Assembly (NCBI RefSeq): GCF_900114035.1
Contig: NZ_FORP01000014.1
Span: forward strand, 1 to 64,000
DNA from: Amycolatopsis sacchari
Lineage (GTDB): Bacteria > Actinomycetota > Actinomycetes > Mycobacteriales > Pseudonocardiaceae
Length of the DNA stretch: 64,000 bases
Direction of reading: 5' to 3'
Shown here: piece by piece, positions 54,212 through 63,926 of the stretch
Numbering within the stretch: position 1 is the first letter of the stretch
Layout: each line of letters opens with the position of its first letter
Program-made: the position numbers and the translations under genes
Notes under the pieces: generated by a model
What the model was told of the DNA's origin: nothing
Seen by the model: the letters and a program-made list of their open reading frames with translations, nothing else
The model's database searches: none

Positions 54212-54769
54212 AGATGTACTTGGCCGTTACGCTGGGCGCAATGCGGCTTGATGGTTTTGTGGCGTGCGCCGATGGTGGCGGCTGCAGCGGCGAAGTCGCG
54301 GGAGATGACGTAGTTCTTGGCGTTGTCGGTCAGGATTCGCTGGACGCGGGGGATGCCGTGGTCGGCGAACCAGGCGGCGGCGCGAAGCAGGAAGGCCGCG
54401 CAGGTGCGGCCTTGTTCGTCGTCGAGGATTTCGGCGTAGGCCAGGCGGGAGTGGTCGTCGATGGCAGCGTGGACGTAGTCGTAGCCCCCTCCGCGTTTGG
54501 CGCGCGGGCGAGTGCCGCGGCCGTGGGCTCGCCAGCCGCCCCCGGGCGGGATTTCCCGATCTTCTTCACGTCGAGGTGGATCAGGTCGCCCAGGTGCGGG
54601 GTGTTCCGCGCTGACCCGGGTCGGCGAGTGGTGTGGACGGCTTGAGCGATCGACCAGGCCTGCCGGTCCTTCCTCGCGGTAGCGGCGTACCCAGCGGTGC
54701 GCACACTGCCGCGACACCCCCAACTCCTTCGCGACATGCGCCACCGGTCTGCCCGTCGCGACCCGCTCG
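54212..54769 (-). pseudogene. Degraded IS481-family transposase remnant
   Basis: Fragments of an IS481 transposase lie in two frames on the minus strand. First is the HTH part (IERVATGRPVAHVAKELGVS, then HRWVRRYREEGPAGLVDRSS). The DDE core follows as GDLIHLDVKKIGK in another frame, then PPGGGWRAHGRG and YDYVHAAIDDHSRLAYAEIL, and RILTDNAKNYVISRDF. About 60 residues between the HTH and core are missing, at least two frame changes are needed, and the N- and C-terminal ends are cut off. It is non-functional. Confidence 0.8.
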
Positions 54770-54775
54770 ATACAG

Positions 54776-55072
54776 CTAGAGCAAGCGAAGCCGTTCCCGT
54801 TCCTTGCTGTCGGCTTCCCGGATGAAGATGTCGCCACCGTCCAACTGGAGCTTCCGCAGGAACGCGTACAGCTGAAGCGCCTTGTTTATGACCTCGGTCT
54901 TGGTCTCGGCGGTCGTCAGCGAAGTGCGTTCCAAATCCGCCGCTGCCGTCTTGTTCAAGTTGACGGTCACCCGTTCGACAGGTTCTCCGCGGCCGGAATG
55001 CCCCTTGTGGGACCGGGGAGGCTGAGTGGCGGTCTCGTCCGCGGTCTCACGGTCCTTCTCCACTGTGCCCAT
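54776..55072 (-). CDS. Ribbon-helix-helix (CopG/Arc-like) DNA-binding protein
   Basis: A 98-aa protein. A charged N-terminal arm precedes the RHH fold: strand (VERVTVNLNKTAAADLERT), then two helices (TKTEVINKALQLYAFLRKLQLDG). The start ATG 55072 has GGAAGG eight bases upstream, so the longer frame reaching 55120 is not used. Such proteins act as dimers on operator palindromes, often as antitoxins or plasmid regulators. No toxin partner gene is adjacent, so its target is unknown. Confidence 0.82.
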   Translation of the reverse strand: MGTVEKDRETADETATQPPRSHKGHSGRGEPVERVTVNLNKTAAADLERTSLTTAETKTEVINKALQLYAFLRKLQLDGGDIFIREADSKERERLRLL

Positions 55073-55151
55073 GTCGCTAACCTTCCAACCCCCCGCGTCT
55101 GCCCATGCAGCGCATTTCAAGTCTGACGTATGCCAGATGTCTGTTTAAATG

Positions 55152-55180
55152 ACTATACCAAGCCATACGTTTTGCAGCAA
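55152..55180 (-). promoter_or_regulatory. Sigma-A type promoter for the RHH gene
   Basis: On the minus strand, TTGCTG, a 17-bp spacer and TATAGT. The -10 (ACTATA on the plus strand) is at 55152-55157 and the -35 at 55175-55180. It is the best -35/-10 pair in the window. The leader would be about 70 bases. Inverted 7-bp arms ACGTATG/CATACGT (55126-55132 and 55164-55170) flank the -10, so autoregulation is plausible. Confidence 0.65.
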
Positions 55181-55346
55181 CAAGATGGTGGACCGACGGA
55201 AGTCGGCACCCTGTCAAGTGCCACCCGTTTGGCCTACTGGCCTCCGGCTTTCTTGCTCTCTGTGGGTGGAAGTCGCAGGTCCCGTCACAGTGGGCGATCA
55301 AGTGCGGTGTGGCTATCGCCCCTTTCGGAGTAGCAAACTAACGTAT

Positions 55347-55356
55347 GTTGATCAAC
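55347..55356. promoter_or_regulatory. Perfect palindrome GTTGATCAAC
   Basis: A 10-bp perfect dyad directly after another ACGTATG (55341-55347), in the region upstream of the small membrane protein gene. The 55121-55440 gap is distinctly AT-richer than the rest of the window. I see no gene in it. Confidence 0.4.
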
Positions 55357-55397
55357 TGCTCATCGTAAGGCAAGCGTCTGGTAATCACGTGCATCGC

Positions 55398-55406
55398 TGG
55401 TATTAT
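55398..55406 (+). promoter_or_regulatory. Extended -10 promoter for the small membrane protein
   Basis: TGG directly followed by TATTAT, an extended -10 element (TGn-TAnnnT), 35 bases before ATG 55441. No matching -35 is evident. The leader carries AGGGGG as ribosome binding site. Confidence 0.5.
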
Positions 55407-55440
55407 GGAGTGAAACGGCCCTATCACTCAGGGGGACGCG

Positions 55441-55716
55441 ATGGCGATCAAGCAGACCGACCTCACGAACGAGCAACCTCCGGACGAGGGCCCGCACTTC
55501 GTCCGCGAACGCGGGCGAGTCTCCGTCTCGGTGTCGGTCGGGGGCGGACTCGAGTACTTGATCATGTGGGCTGGGGCGACGCTGTTGCTCGTGTTCCTCG
55601 GCGTGTCCCCGGTGCAGGCCGCGCTCGTCGCGCTGACCGTTCCCCTCGCGTACAAGTCGCCCGCCGTCGCGAAGAAGATCTTCGGCGCAGCGCGTCGTCG
55701 CATACGACGTCACTGA
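55441..55716 (+). CDS. Small membrane protein, unknown
   Basis: A 91-aa protein not recognised as any family. The N-terminal half is polar, followed by one or two hydrophobic helices (LEYLIMWAGATLLLVFLGVSPVQAALVALTVPLAY), and the C-terminus is strongly basic (KKIFGAARRRIRRH). ATG 55441 follows AGGGGG. The gene stands alone between the RHH island and the LuxR regulators, and ends in a strong intrinsic terminator. The basic tail suggests a positive-inside orientation. Confidence 0.72.
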   Translation: MAIKQTDLTNEQPPDEGPHFVRERGRVSVSVSVGGGLEYLIMWAGATLLLVFLGVSPVQAALVALTVPLAYKSPAVAKKIFGAARRRIRRH

Positions 55717-55738
55717 GAACCGCAAGCCCTCGTCGTCG

Positions 55739-55765
55739 CCGAGCCACCCGTGGCTCGGGTTTTTT
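55739..55765 (+). terminator. Rho-independent terminator
   Basis: CCGAGCCAC, loop CC, GTGGCTCGG, G, then TTTTTT. It lies 23 bases after the stop of the small membrane protein. The T-run exists only on the plus strand, so it serves that gene and not the convergent LuxR gene. Confidence 0.92.
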
Positions 55766-55780
55766 GTACACGCCCCCGAC

Positions 55781-58543
55781 TCACCCCGGGTACTCCCCGC
55801 TCAACAACGCCGCCGCCAGCTCGATCCGCGAGCGCAGCCCCGTCCGCGCGAACAGCCTGCTGAGCCGGCCCTCCACGCTCTTGTCGCTGGTCCGCAGCAC
55901 GAGCGCCAGCTGCTTGTTGCCCAGCCCCTCCGCGACCAGCACCGCCAGCAGCCGCTCGTTCTCCGCGACCGTCACCTGCCGCCCCGGCACCGCGACGTCG
56001 TGCTCCCGCATCACGTTCCGCAGCCACGCCCGGTACAGCAGCGCGTCCAGGTCACCGAGCAGCCGGTACGCCTCCGGCAGCAGCTTCGGGCTCGCCGCGC
56101 CGTGCCGGACGAGCCGGTCGATCACGAACGACAGCTCGGCGGGCTGCCCGCGATCCCTGGCCAGCGCGAGGCACGCCGCCCCCGCCGACGGGTCCTGCTT
56201 GATCATCGCCCGCAGCAGCAGCACGTGCAGCTCCGCCCGCCCCGTCCGCAGCGCCTCCGCGATCCGTTCCAGCTCGGTGAGCTGCTGCAGCGCGTCCGCC
56301 GTGTCCCCGCGTTCCAGCGCCAGTTCGCCCAGCTGCAGGGTGATCTCGTCGGCCCCGATGAGCAGGCCGCGTCCCGCGGCGGCCGCGCGGGCGGCGGTGA
56401 GTTTCGCGGCGGCCTCCTCGGTCCTGCCGAGCACCCGCAGGATGCGCGCCTCGGCGCCGTCGAGGAGGTGGCCGAGCACCGGGCGCTGGTTCCGCGCCAC
56501 CGCGAGCAGTTCCTGCGCCCCGGTGAGCCTGCCCCGTGACAACAGCAGCTCCGCGGCCGCCTGCTGGGTCCCGGCGCGGCCGGCGTCATAGCCTCGCGCG
56601 GTGCTGACCGCGTAGCTGCGCCGCGCGAAGTCGAGCGCCGCCTCGGCCTCACCCCGCAGGCAGGCCAGCAGTGACTGGTCGGACAGGTGCAGCAACGCGG
56701 TGTCGACGCCTTCGTCGGCGAGCAGCTGTTCGGCCTGCCGGAGTTCGCCCAGCAGCAACAAAGTCGTCACGTACGCGTTGACCTGCTGCAGCCGGTGCCG
56801 CTCGACGTGCCGCATCGGCCACCGTTCGCGGTTCGCGAGCGCGTCCCGCAACGGTTCGGGATCTCCGGCCCACAGCCGCGAAAGCACCTCGAACAACCCG
56901 CCGAGGCACGCCGAAGCCTCGTTGGCCTGCCACAGGTTCCGCGTGCCGCCGAGCAACGCACCCGCCTCGTTCCAGCGGTCGAGCATGCACAGCGCGACCG
57001 CCCTGGTGACCGTGCGCGGCGCGGGATCGTCCGACCAGGACAGCCGGCCCGCCGCGAGCTCCTCCAGTTCTGCTGTCCGGCCCACGCTGTGCAGCGCGCA
57101 CACGGCCATCACCTGGACCTCCTGCGCGACCTCCGGCGGCAGCTGGTCACGCAGGTCACGCAGCAGCGGCTGGGCCCCCTCCAGGCTGCTCGCGTAGTCC
57201 CCCCGCACGTAGCAGCTCGAGGCGTACATCAACTGCGTGATCACGCGTTGCGCACGGTCGCCCGCGAGTTCCCCCGCCGCACGCAACCACCGCGAAACAC
57301 GGTGGGACAGCTCAGGGTTGTCAGGCAGCACCGCCGCCGCACGGGCGAGCAACTCGCTGTACGCCCGTGCGGGATCGACGAGCCGGCCCGCGACCGCCAG
57401 CTGGTCGGTCAGGTAGTCCGGATCCGCGCTCCGCGCCTCACCAGACCACAGCGCTGTCACGGCTTTCTCCGCCAGCGTCCGCCGTTCGAACGGGCCCAGG
57501 GTCGCAGCGAGCGTGGCCGCGACGACGGGGACGGTGAACCGCCAGCCGCCGTCACGCCGGTTGTGGTGCAGCACCCCCTCCGCGCACAGGGCCGCCAGGC
57601 GCTCCCGGACCTCCTCCGCGGGCACCTCCAGCGCGTCGGCGACGAGGCCGGCCGCGACCTCGCCGAGCGGGTGCAGCACCGCCATCGCCCTGGCCACGGC
57701 CCAGGTTTCCGCGCCCAGCACGCGGATCACGCGCAGGAGCTGGTGGTCCGGGGGCAGTGCCACGGGATCCGCGCCGGGCACGAAGTACGCGTGCCGCGAG
57801 ACGACGCGCAGGACGTCGTCCCGCCGCATCACGTCGATGACGTCGTGGAGCGCGGCGGGCAGTCCGCGGGTCAGTGCGGCGAGCCGGTCGACGAGCGCGT
57901 CCTCCGGCGCGGCCTGCGTGGTTTCCCGCACGGTGCGGGCGATCTCCGTGCGCCCCATGGGGTTCAGTCGCACCTCGTGCACCAGGCCGTCCGCGCGCAA
58001 CCGGCGCAGCGCGGCGAGCCCTTCCGTGCGCAGGATCCCGGAGGTCGGCGTGCGGATGGCGCAGACGCACGTGACCGTCGTGCCGGTGATGCGGCGCACC
58101 AGGGCTTCCAGCACGGCGAGGGTGTCGGCGTCGATCCACTGCACGTCGTCCAGCAGCAGCACGGCGTTCCCGGTGACCAGCAGCGGCGCGGCGGCCGCGG
58201 CGGCACCCCAGCGGGCCGCGCCGGGATCGGTCGCGGCGCCGGCGACCGGGCCGAGCGGCGACCACGACGGCGCGGGGCTGTCCGGGGACGGCAGGGGTTC
58301 GGCGGGCGGGCGGAGCCGGCGCTCCTGGCTCCCGCCGGGACGCAGGGCGAGCCCCGCGGGCACGCCCGCGGCGGTCGGGGCGAACTGGGTGGTGACCGTG
58401 CGGATCCGGCGCTGCGCCAGCGCTTCGCGCAGCCGCGCCAGGAGTGTGGTGCGCCCCACCCCGGCGGGCCCGGTGATCGTGACGAGCGGCGGTTTCCCCG
58501 GCGAGCCGACGATGTCGAGTATCTCGTCCACGGCCACGATCAT
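55781..58543 (-). CDS. Large ATPase-type LuxR regulator (LAL-like)
   Basis: A 920-aa protein with an N-terminal P-loop (VTITGPAGVGRTTLLARLREAL, about residues 20-40), Walker-B-like LLLDDVQWID, a long helical mid-region, and a C-terminal LuxR HTH (RLLAVLVAEGLGNKQLALVLRTSDKSVEGRLSRLFARTG). ATG 58543 is the first good start. The frame reaches further upstream, but that stretch covers the divergent promoter. LAL regulators respond to ligands or ATP and activate local operons. Its partner at 58869 is a paralogue, and a T7SS-type palindrome lies between them. Confidence 0.85.
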   Translation of the reverse strand: MIVAVDEILDIVGSPGKPPLVTITGPAGVGRTTLLARLREALAQRRIRTVTTQFAPTAAGVPAGLALRPGGSQERRLRPPAEPLPSPDSPAPSWSPLGPVAGAATDPGAARWGAAAAAAPLLVTGNAVLLLDDVQWIDADTLAVLEALVRRITGTTVTCVCAIRTPTSGILRTEGLAALRRLRADGLVHEVRLNPMGRTEIARTVRETTQAAPEDALVDRLAALTRGLPAALHDVIDVMRRDDVLRVVSRHAYFVPGADPVALPPDHQLLRVIRVLGAETWAVARAMAVLHPLGEVAAGLVADALEVPAEEVRERLAALCAEGVLHHNRRDGGWRFTVPVVAATLAATLGPFERRTLAEKAVTALWSGEARSADPDYLTDQLAVAGRLVDPARAYSELLARAAAVLPDNPELSHRVSRWLRAAGELAGDRAQRVITQLMYASSCYVRGDYASSLEGAQPLLRDLRDQLPPEVAQEVQVMAVCALHSVGRTAELEELAAGRLSWSDDPAPRTVTRAVALCMLDRWNEAGALLGGTRNLWQANEASACLGGLFEVLSRLWAGDPEPLRDALANRERWPMRHVERHRLQQVNAYVTTLLLLGELRQAEQLLADEGVDTALLHLSDQSLLACLRGEAEAALDFARRSYAVSTARGYDAGRAGTQQAAAELLLSRGRLTGAQELLAVARNQRPVLGHLLDGAEARILRVLGRTEEAAAKLTAARAAAAGRGLLIGADEITLQLGELALERGDTADALQQLTELERIAEALRTGRAELHVLLLRAMIKQDPSAGAACLALARDRGQPAELSFVIDRLVRHGAASPKLLPEAYRLLGDLDALLYRAWLRNVMREHDVAVPGRQVTVAENERLLAVLVAEGLGNKQLALVLRTSDKSVEGRLSRLFARTGLRSRIELAAALLSGEYPG

Positions 58544-58684
58544 CTCCAGACTCGCGCGTTCCGGCTGCTCCGGTGTTCCCGAACGAACACGGCGTCGTGA
58601 TCGAAGGGGCGACTGGCGTGAACTTGGACGTCGCAGGTCAGAAGCTGGTTCCGGCAGGAGTTGCCCGCACGGAGGTGTTCCATG

Positions 58685-58697
58685 GGGGAAGTTCCCC
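58685..58697. promoter_or_regulatory. T7SS palindrome site E (between the two LuxR regulators)
   Basis: GGGGAA-G-TTCCCC is a perfect 13-bp dyad, identical to site A in the 12 bases GGGAAGTTCCCC. It sits in the 325-bp divergent gap (58544-58868). A second, unrelated dyad ACCGGA/TCCGGT lies at 58774-58792. No clear -35/-10 is visible. Confidence 0.55.
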
Positions 58698-58868
58698 AGT
58701 GTCGGCTTTCGCGCCGGTCCGAACGGTCCTCTCACGTGCCCGATCGATTACCACTGGCTCAGCCGCGCGCCGGACCGGACGGGTTATCCGGTCGCGGAAC
58801 GGCCGGAGCCGGGTGCTCGTCGAACAGTGGCGAACCGTGGGACGAGGTGCAGCGGGAAGGAGCGTCGG

Positions 58869-61490
58869 ATGGCCCGCCAGCGTGGTGAACTGGTCGGGAG
58901 GCAGGCCGAGCTGGCAGCCCTCACCGAGGCGTGCCGCGGTAAGGACCCGGCGCTCGTCGTCGTCAGGGGTGCCCGTGGCAGCGGCCGGACGGCGCTGCTG
59001 ACCCAGCTGGGCCGCGAGCTCTCCGGCACGGTGCTGGCCATCCCGTTCGCGCGGATCGACCGTCCGGACTGGGACCTCTTCGGCGCGCACGCGGTGCTGA
59101 CGGCGATCCGCGAGCAGTTCGAGAGCCTCGGTGCGAACCCCCGGCTCGCCGAATCGATCACCGCGGTGAGCCGGTTGTGGACGGCGGAGACCTACGCGTC
59201 GGCCTGGGGCCAGTCCGCCCTGCTCACCGAGCTGAGCAGGATGTTCGCCCGCATCGCCGCCGAAGGCCCCGTCACCGTGCTGGCCGACGACATCGACGTC
59301 GTGCCGATGGCGGTGCTGGCCGTCGCCCCGGCCCACCGCGCCGGTCACCACGTCGTCGCCACGTGCCTCGACGAGACGCGTGAGCCGGACGAAACGGCGC
59401 AGCTGTGTGCGCTCGCGGACCGGACCGTCGACCTCGCACCGCTGTCCGATGAGGACGTTGACGCACTGGTGCGCCAGCTGGCCAACACCCCGGTCGACGC
59501 GGGGTTGAGCCGGGCCCTGCGGGCGAGCCTCGGCTCGCTGTACGGCAACCCCGGCACCGTCCGGTCCACTGTGGCCGACCTCCGCGAGCGCGACCGGCTC
59601 GTGTTCGTGAAGACCCACCTGTGCCTGCGCGACCCGGCCGAGCCGGTGGCGCTGCCCGCCGGTCACCCGCTGCTCACCGAGGTCGACGCGCTGGGCGAAA
59701 CCGGGCGGCACCTGGTGGTCCTGGCTTCGAGCGCCGCCGGTTTCGCGGTCGACGAGACCCCCGTGCTCGCCGCGGCGACCGGCAGGTCCGCGAGTGAGTG
59801 CGGCGCGGCGGTGGACCGGCTGGTGCGCGCAGGCGCTCTTTTGAGCGACCCACAGGGAAAGCTGAGCTGTCCGTGCCCGGCGCTGGCCGCCGCGGTGCGG
59901 GAACGGATGGGGCCGGACGCCGTGGCCGCCTTGCACGCGGCCGTCGCCGGGCAGTTGCTGGCGATGGGCGACCGCATGGCGCCGGACCCCGGCGTGCTCG
60001 CCGACCACGTCGCGGCCGCGGGGCGCGCGTTGCCGCCCAGCCCGGAACTGGCCGCCCTCCTGCAGGAGGAGGCGAAGCGGGTCGCCACCCGCGACCCGGC
60101 GTGTGCGGCCGAGCGGCAGTACGCCGCCCTGCGCCACGCCGACCGCGACTCGGTGCAGACCGAGCTGGTCCGGTTGTTGTTCCAGGCGGGCAAGTACGAC
60201 CGCATGGCCGAGCTGGTGGACGAACTCGCCGCCACCGACAGGCTGCCCGCGAGCACAGTTGCCCGAGCCGAACTCGCCACGGCGGCGGCGTTGGCGTCCG
60301 TCCACTTGGGACAGCCGGTCGCCGCGCGCGTGCGTGCGGCTCTGGGGGAGCACGAGGCCTTCCGCTTCTGCGACCGCTGGTTCGCCGGGGACCCGGTGGC
60401 AGCGCCGGAGCTGGTGTCGGCCTTCGGAGGGCTCGCGGCGAGCTGGCCCACCCCGGCCGTGGAGTTGCGGCGCCGGACGATGGCCGAGTTCGGGGGGCCG
60501 TGTGCGATCCGCGACCTCGCCACGGTCTTCCGGTCGATGTTCGGCCCCGCCTACCGGCTGCCGGATTCGGGGCCGCTGGCGGCTTTCCACCGCGTGGTGA
60601 CCGGTTTCCGCGAGGCGAGGTGGCCGGACGCCGTCAGCGCCGCGCGCGAGCTGGAGACGTGCGAGCACGCCGACCCCGCGATGCTCGCGATCGCACGGCT
60701 GCTCGCCGCCGAGATGTGCGTGTGGCACGGCAGGGATCGCCGCGCCGTGGCGTGGCTGGAGTCGGTGGAGCGGACCGGCCGGTTCGGCGTGCTGCGGGGC
60801 TGGGTGGAGTGCGGGCTGCACCACGAGGCGGGCGAGTTCGACGAGGCGCTGCGCGTGGGCTGGGATGCCTACACGCAAAGGGAAAGCGGTGAACCCGGCC
60901 AGCACCGGCTGCTGGTGCGCCTGGCGATCATCGCCGTCGAGGCGGGCCGGACGCGATGGGCGCACCAGGCGCTGCGCGAGGCGGAGGCCCGGCACACCCG
61001 GGAGGACAGCGCCGTGTCGCAGGAGACGGTTTCGCTGGTGCGCGGGCTGGTCGAGCGGGACGGCGCCGCTGCGGAGGCGGGCGAGCGGCTCGTGCGGGCG
61101 CGCGGTCACCTGCCGGATCTCGCGTGGGCGTGCCTCGTGGCGGGCCAGGTCGCGGAGGAACCTGACCCGTGGCTGCACGAGGCGTACCGGCTGGCCCGCG
61201 AACTGGGCGCGACGCGGCTGCGCGCGAAGGTCAAGCAGCACATGGAAGGGCGCGGCGTGCTCGCGCCGGTCGCCCGGTCGCGGCGCGCGGAACTGTCCGA
61301 AGTGGAGCTGGCGATCGTCGAGCTGATCCGGCAGGGCCGCACCAACCGGCAGATCGCGCTGAAGCTGCGGATGAGCGAGAAGACGGTGGAGAACCACCTC
61401 ACGCGGCTGTTCCTCAAGGCGGGCTGCCGGACGCGGCACGGGCTCGCGGCGGCCAGCCTGCAGGGGCGGCTCGAAGCGGTCGGTGCGTGA
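58869..61490 (+). CDS. Large ATPase-type LuxR regulator (LAL-like)
   Basis: An 873-aa protein. The P-loop is degenerate but recognisable ([22 protein letters not shown]), Walker-B-like [11 protein letters not shown] follows, and the C-terminus is a LuxR HTH ([44 protein letters not shown]). ATG 58869 has GGGAAGGAG seven bases upstream, so the much longer open frame that starts near 57513 is rejected. It is followed by the beta-helix/AAA gene only 13 bases later, making it a candidate regulator of the T7SS locus. Confidence 0.88.
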   Translation: MARQRGELVGRQAELAALTEACRGKDPALVVVRGARGSGRTALLTQLGRELSGTVLAIPFARIDRPDWDLFGAHAVLTAIREQFESLGANPRLAESITAVSRLWTAETYASAWGQSALLTELSRMFARIAAEGPVTVLADDIDVVPMAVLAVAPAHRAGHHVVATCLDETREPDETAQLCALADRTVDLAPLSDEDVDALVRQLANTPVDAGLSRALRASLGSLYGNPGTVRSTVADLRERDRLVFVKTHLCLRDPAEPVALPAGHPLLTEVDALGETGRHLVVLASSAAGFAVDETPVLAAATGRSASECGAAVDRLVRAGALLSDPQGKLSCPCPALAAAVRERMGPDAVAALHAAVAGQLLAMGDRMAPDPGVLADHVAAAGRALPPSPELAALLQEEAKRVATRDPACAAERQYAALRHADRDSVQTELVRLLFQAGKYDRMAELVDELAATDRLPASTVARAELATAAALASVHLGQPVAARVRAALGEHEAFRFCDRWFAGDPVAAPELVSAFGGLAASWPTPAVELRRRTMAEFGGPCAIRDLATVFRSMFGPAYRLPDSGPLAAFHRVVTGFREARWPDAVSAARELETCEHADPAMLAIARLLAAEMCVWHGRDRRAVAWLESVERTGRFGVLRGWVECGLHHEAGEFDEALRVGWDAYTQRESGEPGQHRLLVRLAIIAVEAGRTRWAHQALREAEARHTREDSAVSQETVSLVRGLVERDGAAAEAGERLVRARGHLPDLAWACLVAGQVAEEPDPWLHEAYRLARELGATRLRAKVKQHMEGRGVLAPVARSRRAELSEVELAIVELIRQGRTNRQIALKLRMSEKTVENHLTRLFLKAGCRTRHGLAAASLQGRLEAVGA

Positions 61491-61503
61491 GGGAGGAACG
61501 CAG

Positions 61504-63888
61504 GTGAGTCAGCACGTCATCCCGGTCACCCAGAGCGCGGGCACCGGGCACAGCCGGATCGCCGACGCGGTCGCGCGCGCGGCGGAGGGCGCGGTGATCG
61601 TGGTGGGGCCGGGGCGGTACACCGAGAACCTGGTGCTGGACAAGGCGGTCACCATCACGGCGGAGCACGGTCCCGGCACGGTGCGGCTCGTCGCCGACGA
61701 GGGGGTGACCGTCGTGCTGACGGCCGAGTCGGCCGCGTTGTCCGGGCTGGTGGTCGAATCCACGGACCCGGAGAACCCCGCGGTGCTCGTCACCGGCGGG
61801 CAGCTCAGCCTGACCGAGTGCGAGGTGCGGGCGGGCAGCTGGGCGGCGGTGTACGCGCGGGACAGCGGCGCGGTGCTGATGCGTGAGTGCGAGATCCGCA
61901 ACGACCAGGGCGCCGGGGTCGTCGTCACGTCGCCGGACGGCGGGGTGCTGGACGGCTGCCGGCTCGGTGAGCTGGGCACGTCGGCGGTGGTGGTGGCGGA
62001 CGACGGCGGGTTCCGGGTGCGGGCGTGCACCGTGGACACGGCGTCCGGCAACGGGATCTGCCTCAACGGCCGTGGCAGGCTGACGGTGGAGGACACCGCG
62101 GTGAGCCGCACGGGCAAGCCCGCGGTCGCGGTGGAGCAGGACGCGGGGATGACCGCGACGAGGCTCACGGTCTCCGACAGCGGCGGGATCGGCTTCTACC
62201 TGGCGACCTCGGGCAGCGTGGTGCTGGAGGACTGCCTCGTCGAGCGCGCCGGTGCGGAGGCGGTTTTCGTCGCGGAGGCGTGTGCGCCCTCGTTGCGGGG
62301 CTGCCGGGTCCAGGGCGCCGCGGGGAGCGGCCTGCGGTTCACCGGCCGCGCGGCGGGCACGGTGACGGGTTGCGAAGTGTCCGATGTGGAGGGTCCGGGT
62401 ATCGCGCTGGCCGATCGCAGCGGCACGGAGTTCGCGAGCGTCGTGGTGAGCGGTTGCCGTTCGGGTGTGCGGATCGACGACTCGTCGGACCCGTTCTTCC
62501 GCGGCCTGCGGGTGCGGGGGTGCGACGGGGCGTCGATCGAGGTCGCCGGCGGCTCGCGGGGCCGGCTGGAGAACGTGGAGATCGACGGCGGCGCGGGTGT
62601 GGTCGTGACGGGCGGCGCGCGGCCGTCGGTGGGTGGCCTGAGCATGCGCGGCGTGAGCGACGCCGGGGTCGTGGTGACGGGTGCCGCGCTGACGTTGTCC
62701 GAAGGTGACCTCGGCGGGTGCGGGGCCGAAGGCGTGCGGGCTGAGCAGGGCGCGGAGGTCACGTTGGAGCGGTGCCGGGTGCACGGCAGCGGCGGTGCGG
62801 GCGCGCGGTTCGCGGAGGGCTCGACGGGCACGGTGGCGGACTCGGAGTTCGTGGGCGGCGCGGCGGACGGGTTGTTGTTGGAGACCGCGGACGCGGTGCG
62901 CGTCACGGGTTGCACGGTGCGGGACAACCGGGGTTGCGGGGTGCGCAGCCTCCAGCCGACCGAGGCGATCGTGGTGGCGGGCCTGACGAGCACGGGCAAC
63001 GGCATGCCGGACGCGGTCGGCACGGCGGCGGCCGCGGCGGTGGCGGAGCCGGTCGCGCAGCCGCAGCGGCAGAAGGCGGAGGCGGCGTCGGACCCGCTGG
63101 TGGAGTTGCAGCGGCTGGTGGGTCTCGCGGAGGTGAAGCGGGAGGTCACGTCGCTGGTCAACCTGAACAAGATGGCGCAGCGGCGGCTGGACGCGGGGCT
63201 GTCGGCGCCGCCGATGGCGCGGCACCTGGTGTTCGCGGGCCCGCCGGGCACGGGCAAGACGACGGTCGCGCGGTTGTACGGGGAGATCCTGGCGCAGCTG
63301 AAGGTGCTGCGTTCGGGGCACCTGGTGGAGGTTTCGCGGGCGGACCTGGTCGCGCAGATCATCGGTGGCACGGCGATCAAGACGACGGAGGCGTTCACGT
63401 CGGCGCTGGGCGGTGTCCTGTTCATCGACGAGGCGTACACGCTGTCGTCGGGCCGCGGCGGCAGCGGCCCGGACTTCGGCCGCGAGGCGATCGACACGCT
63501 GGTCAAGCTGATGGAAGACCACCGCGACGACATCGTGGTGATCGCGGCGGGGTATTCGAAGGAGATGCGGGAGTTCCTGGAAGCCAACCCGGGTATGGAA
63601 AGCCGTTTCAGCCGCACGATCGAATTCGTGAACTACACGCCGGAAGAACTCGTCACGATCGTGCGCTTCCAGTGCGAGAAGCACGATTACCAGCTGGCTC
63701 CGGGGACGGAAGAGGCCCTGCTGCGGTATTTCGAGGAGATCCCGAAGGACGGCACCTTCGGCAACGGCCGCACGGCGCGGCGGGTGTTCGAGCAGATGGC
63801 GGACAGGCAGGCGTCAAGGCTGGCGACCGCGACCGCAGTAGAGGCAGCGGACCTGATGCTCCTCACCCCGGAGGACCTGGGGGTTTGA
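61504..63888 (+). CDS. Beta-helix/AAA ATPase fusion (EccA-like)
   Basis: A 794-aa two-part protein. Residues 1-500 form a right-handed parallel beta-helix of about 20 coils (repeated [39 protein letters not shown]). Residues about 520-794 form an EccA/CbbX-type AAA domain: [21 protein letters not shown], Walker [17 protein letters not shown], Walker [11 protein letters not shown], the arginine-finger region [12 protein letters not shown], and [12 protein letters not shown]. In ESX systems EccA is a cytosolic ATPase that handles substrate-chaperone pairs. GTG 61504 has GGGAGGA upstream. Confidence 0.87.
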   Translation: MSQHVIPVTQSAGTGHSRIADAVARAAEGAVIVVGPGRYTENLVLDKAVTITAEHGPGTVRLVADEGVTVVLTAESAALSGLVVESTDPENPAVLVTGGQLSLTECEVRAGSWAAVYARDSGAVLMRECEIRNDQGAGVVVTSPDGGVLDGCRLGELGTSAVVVADDGGFRVRACTVDTASGNGICLNGRGRLTVEDTAVSRTGKPAVAVEQDAGMTATRLTVSDSGGIGFYLATSGSVVLEDCLVERAGAEAVFVAEACAPSLRGCRVQGAAGSGLRFTGRAAGTVTGCEVSDVEGPGIALADRSGTEFASVVVSGCRSGVRIDDSSDPFFRGLRVRGCDGASIEVAGGSRGRLENVEIDGGAGVVVTGGARPSVGGLSMRGVSDAGVVVTGAALTLSEGDLGGCGAEGVRAEQGAEVTLERCRVHGSGGAGARFAEGSTGTVADSEFVGGAADGLLLETADAVRVTGCTVRDNRGCGVRSLQPTEAIVVAGLTSTGNGMPDAVGTAAAAAVAEPVAQPQRQKAEAASDPLVELQRLVGLAEVKREVTSLVNLNKMAQRRLDAGLSAPPMARHLVFAGPPGTGKTTVARLYGEILAQLKVLRSGHLVEVSRADLVAQIIGGTAIKTTEAFTSALGGVLFIDEAYTLSSGRGGSGPDFGREAIDTLVKLMEDHRDDIVVIAAGYSKEMREFLEANPGMESRFSRTIEFVNYTPEELVTIVRFQCEKHDYQLAPGTEEALLRYFEEIPKDGTFGNGRTARRVFEQMADRQASRLATATAVEAADLMLLTPEDLGV

Positions 63889-63911
63889 CGGGCGGGCCGG
63901 CCGTGTGATGG

Positions 63912-63917
63912 CTAGGC
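63912..63917 (+). promoter_or_regulatory. Probable -10 for the last, leaderless gene
   Basis: TAGGCT (TAnnnT) lies eight bases before GTG 63927. At that distance transcription would begin at or beside the start codon, and no Shine-Dalgarno sequence is present, so a leaderless mRNA is likely. Confidence 0.45.
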
Positions 63918-63926
63918 TCCGCCACT

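Noticed and set aside
55149-56591. A 480-codon plus-strand frame over the promoter region, small membrane gene and terminator
   Set aside because: It runs through an intrinsic terminator, shares bases with better supported genes, and is Ser/Arg-rich without domains.
58544-58735. 64-residue N-terminal extension of the minus-strand LuxR protein
   Set aside because: It would cover the divergent promoter and the palindrome at 58685, has no ribosome binding site at its start, and the recognisable domain begins after ATG 58543.
57513-58868. 452-residue N-terminal extension of the plus-strand LuxR protein
   Set aside because: It is antisense to the other LuxR gene, and ATG 58869 has a strong GGGAAGGAG at good spacing.
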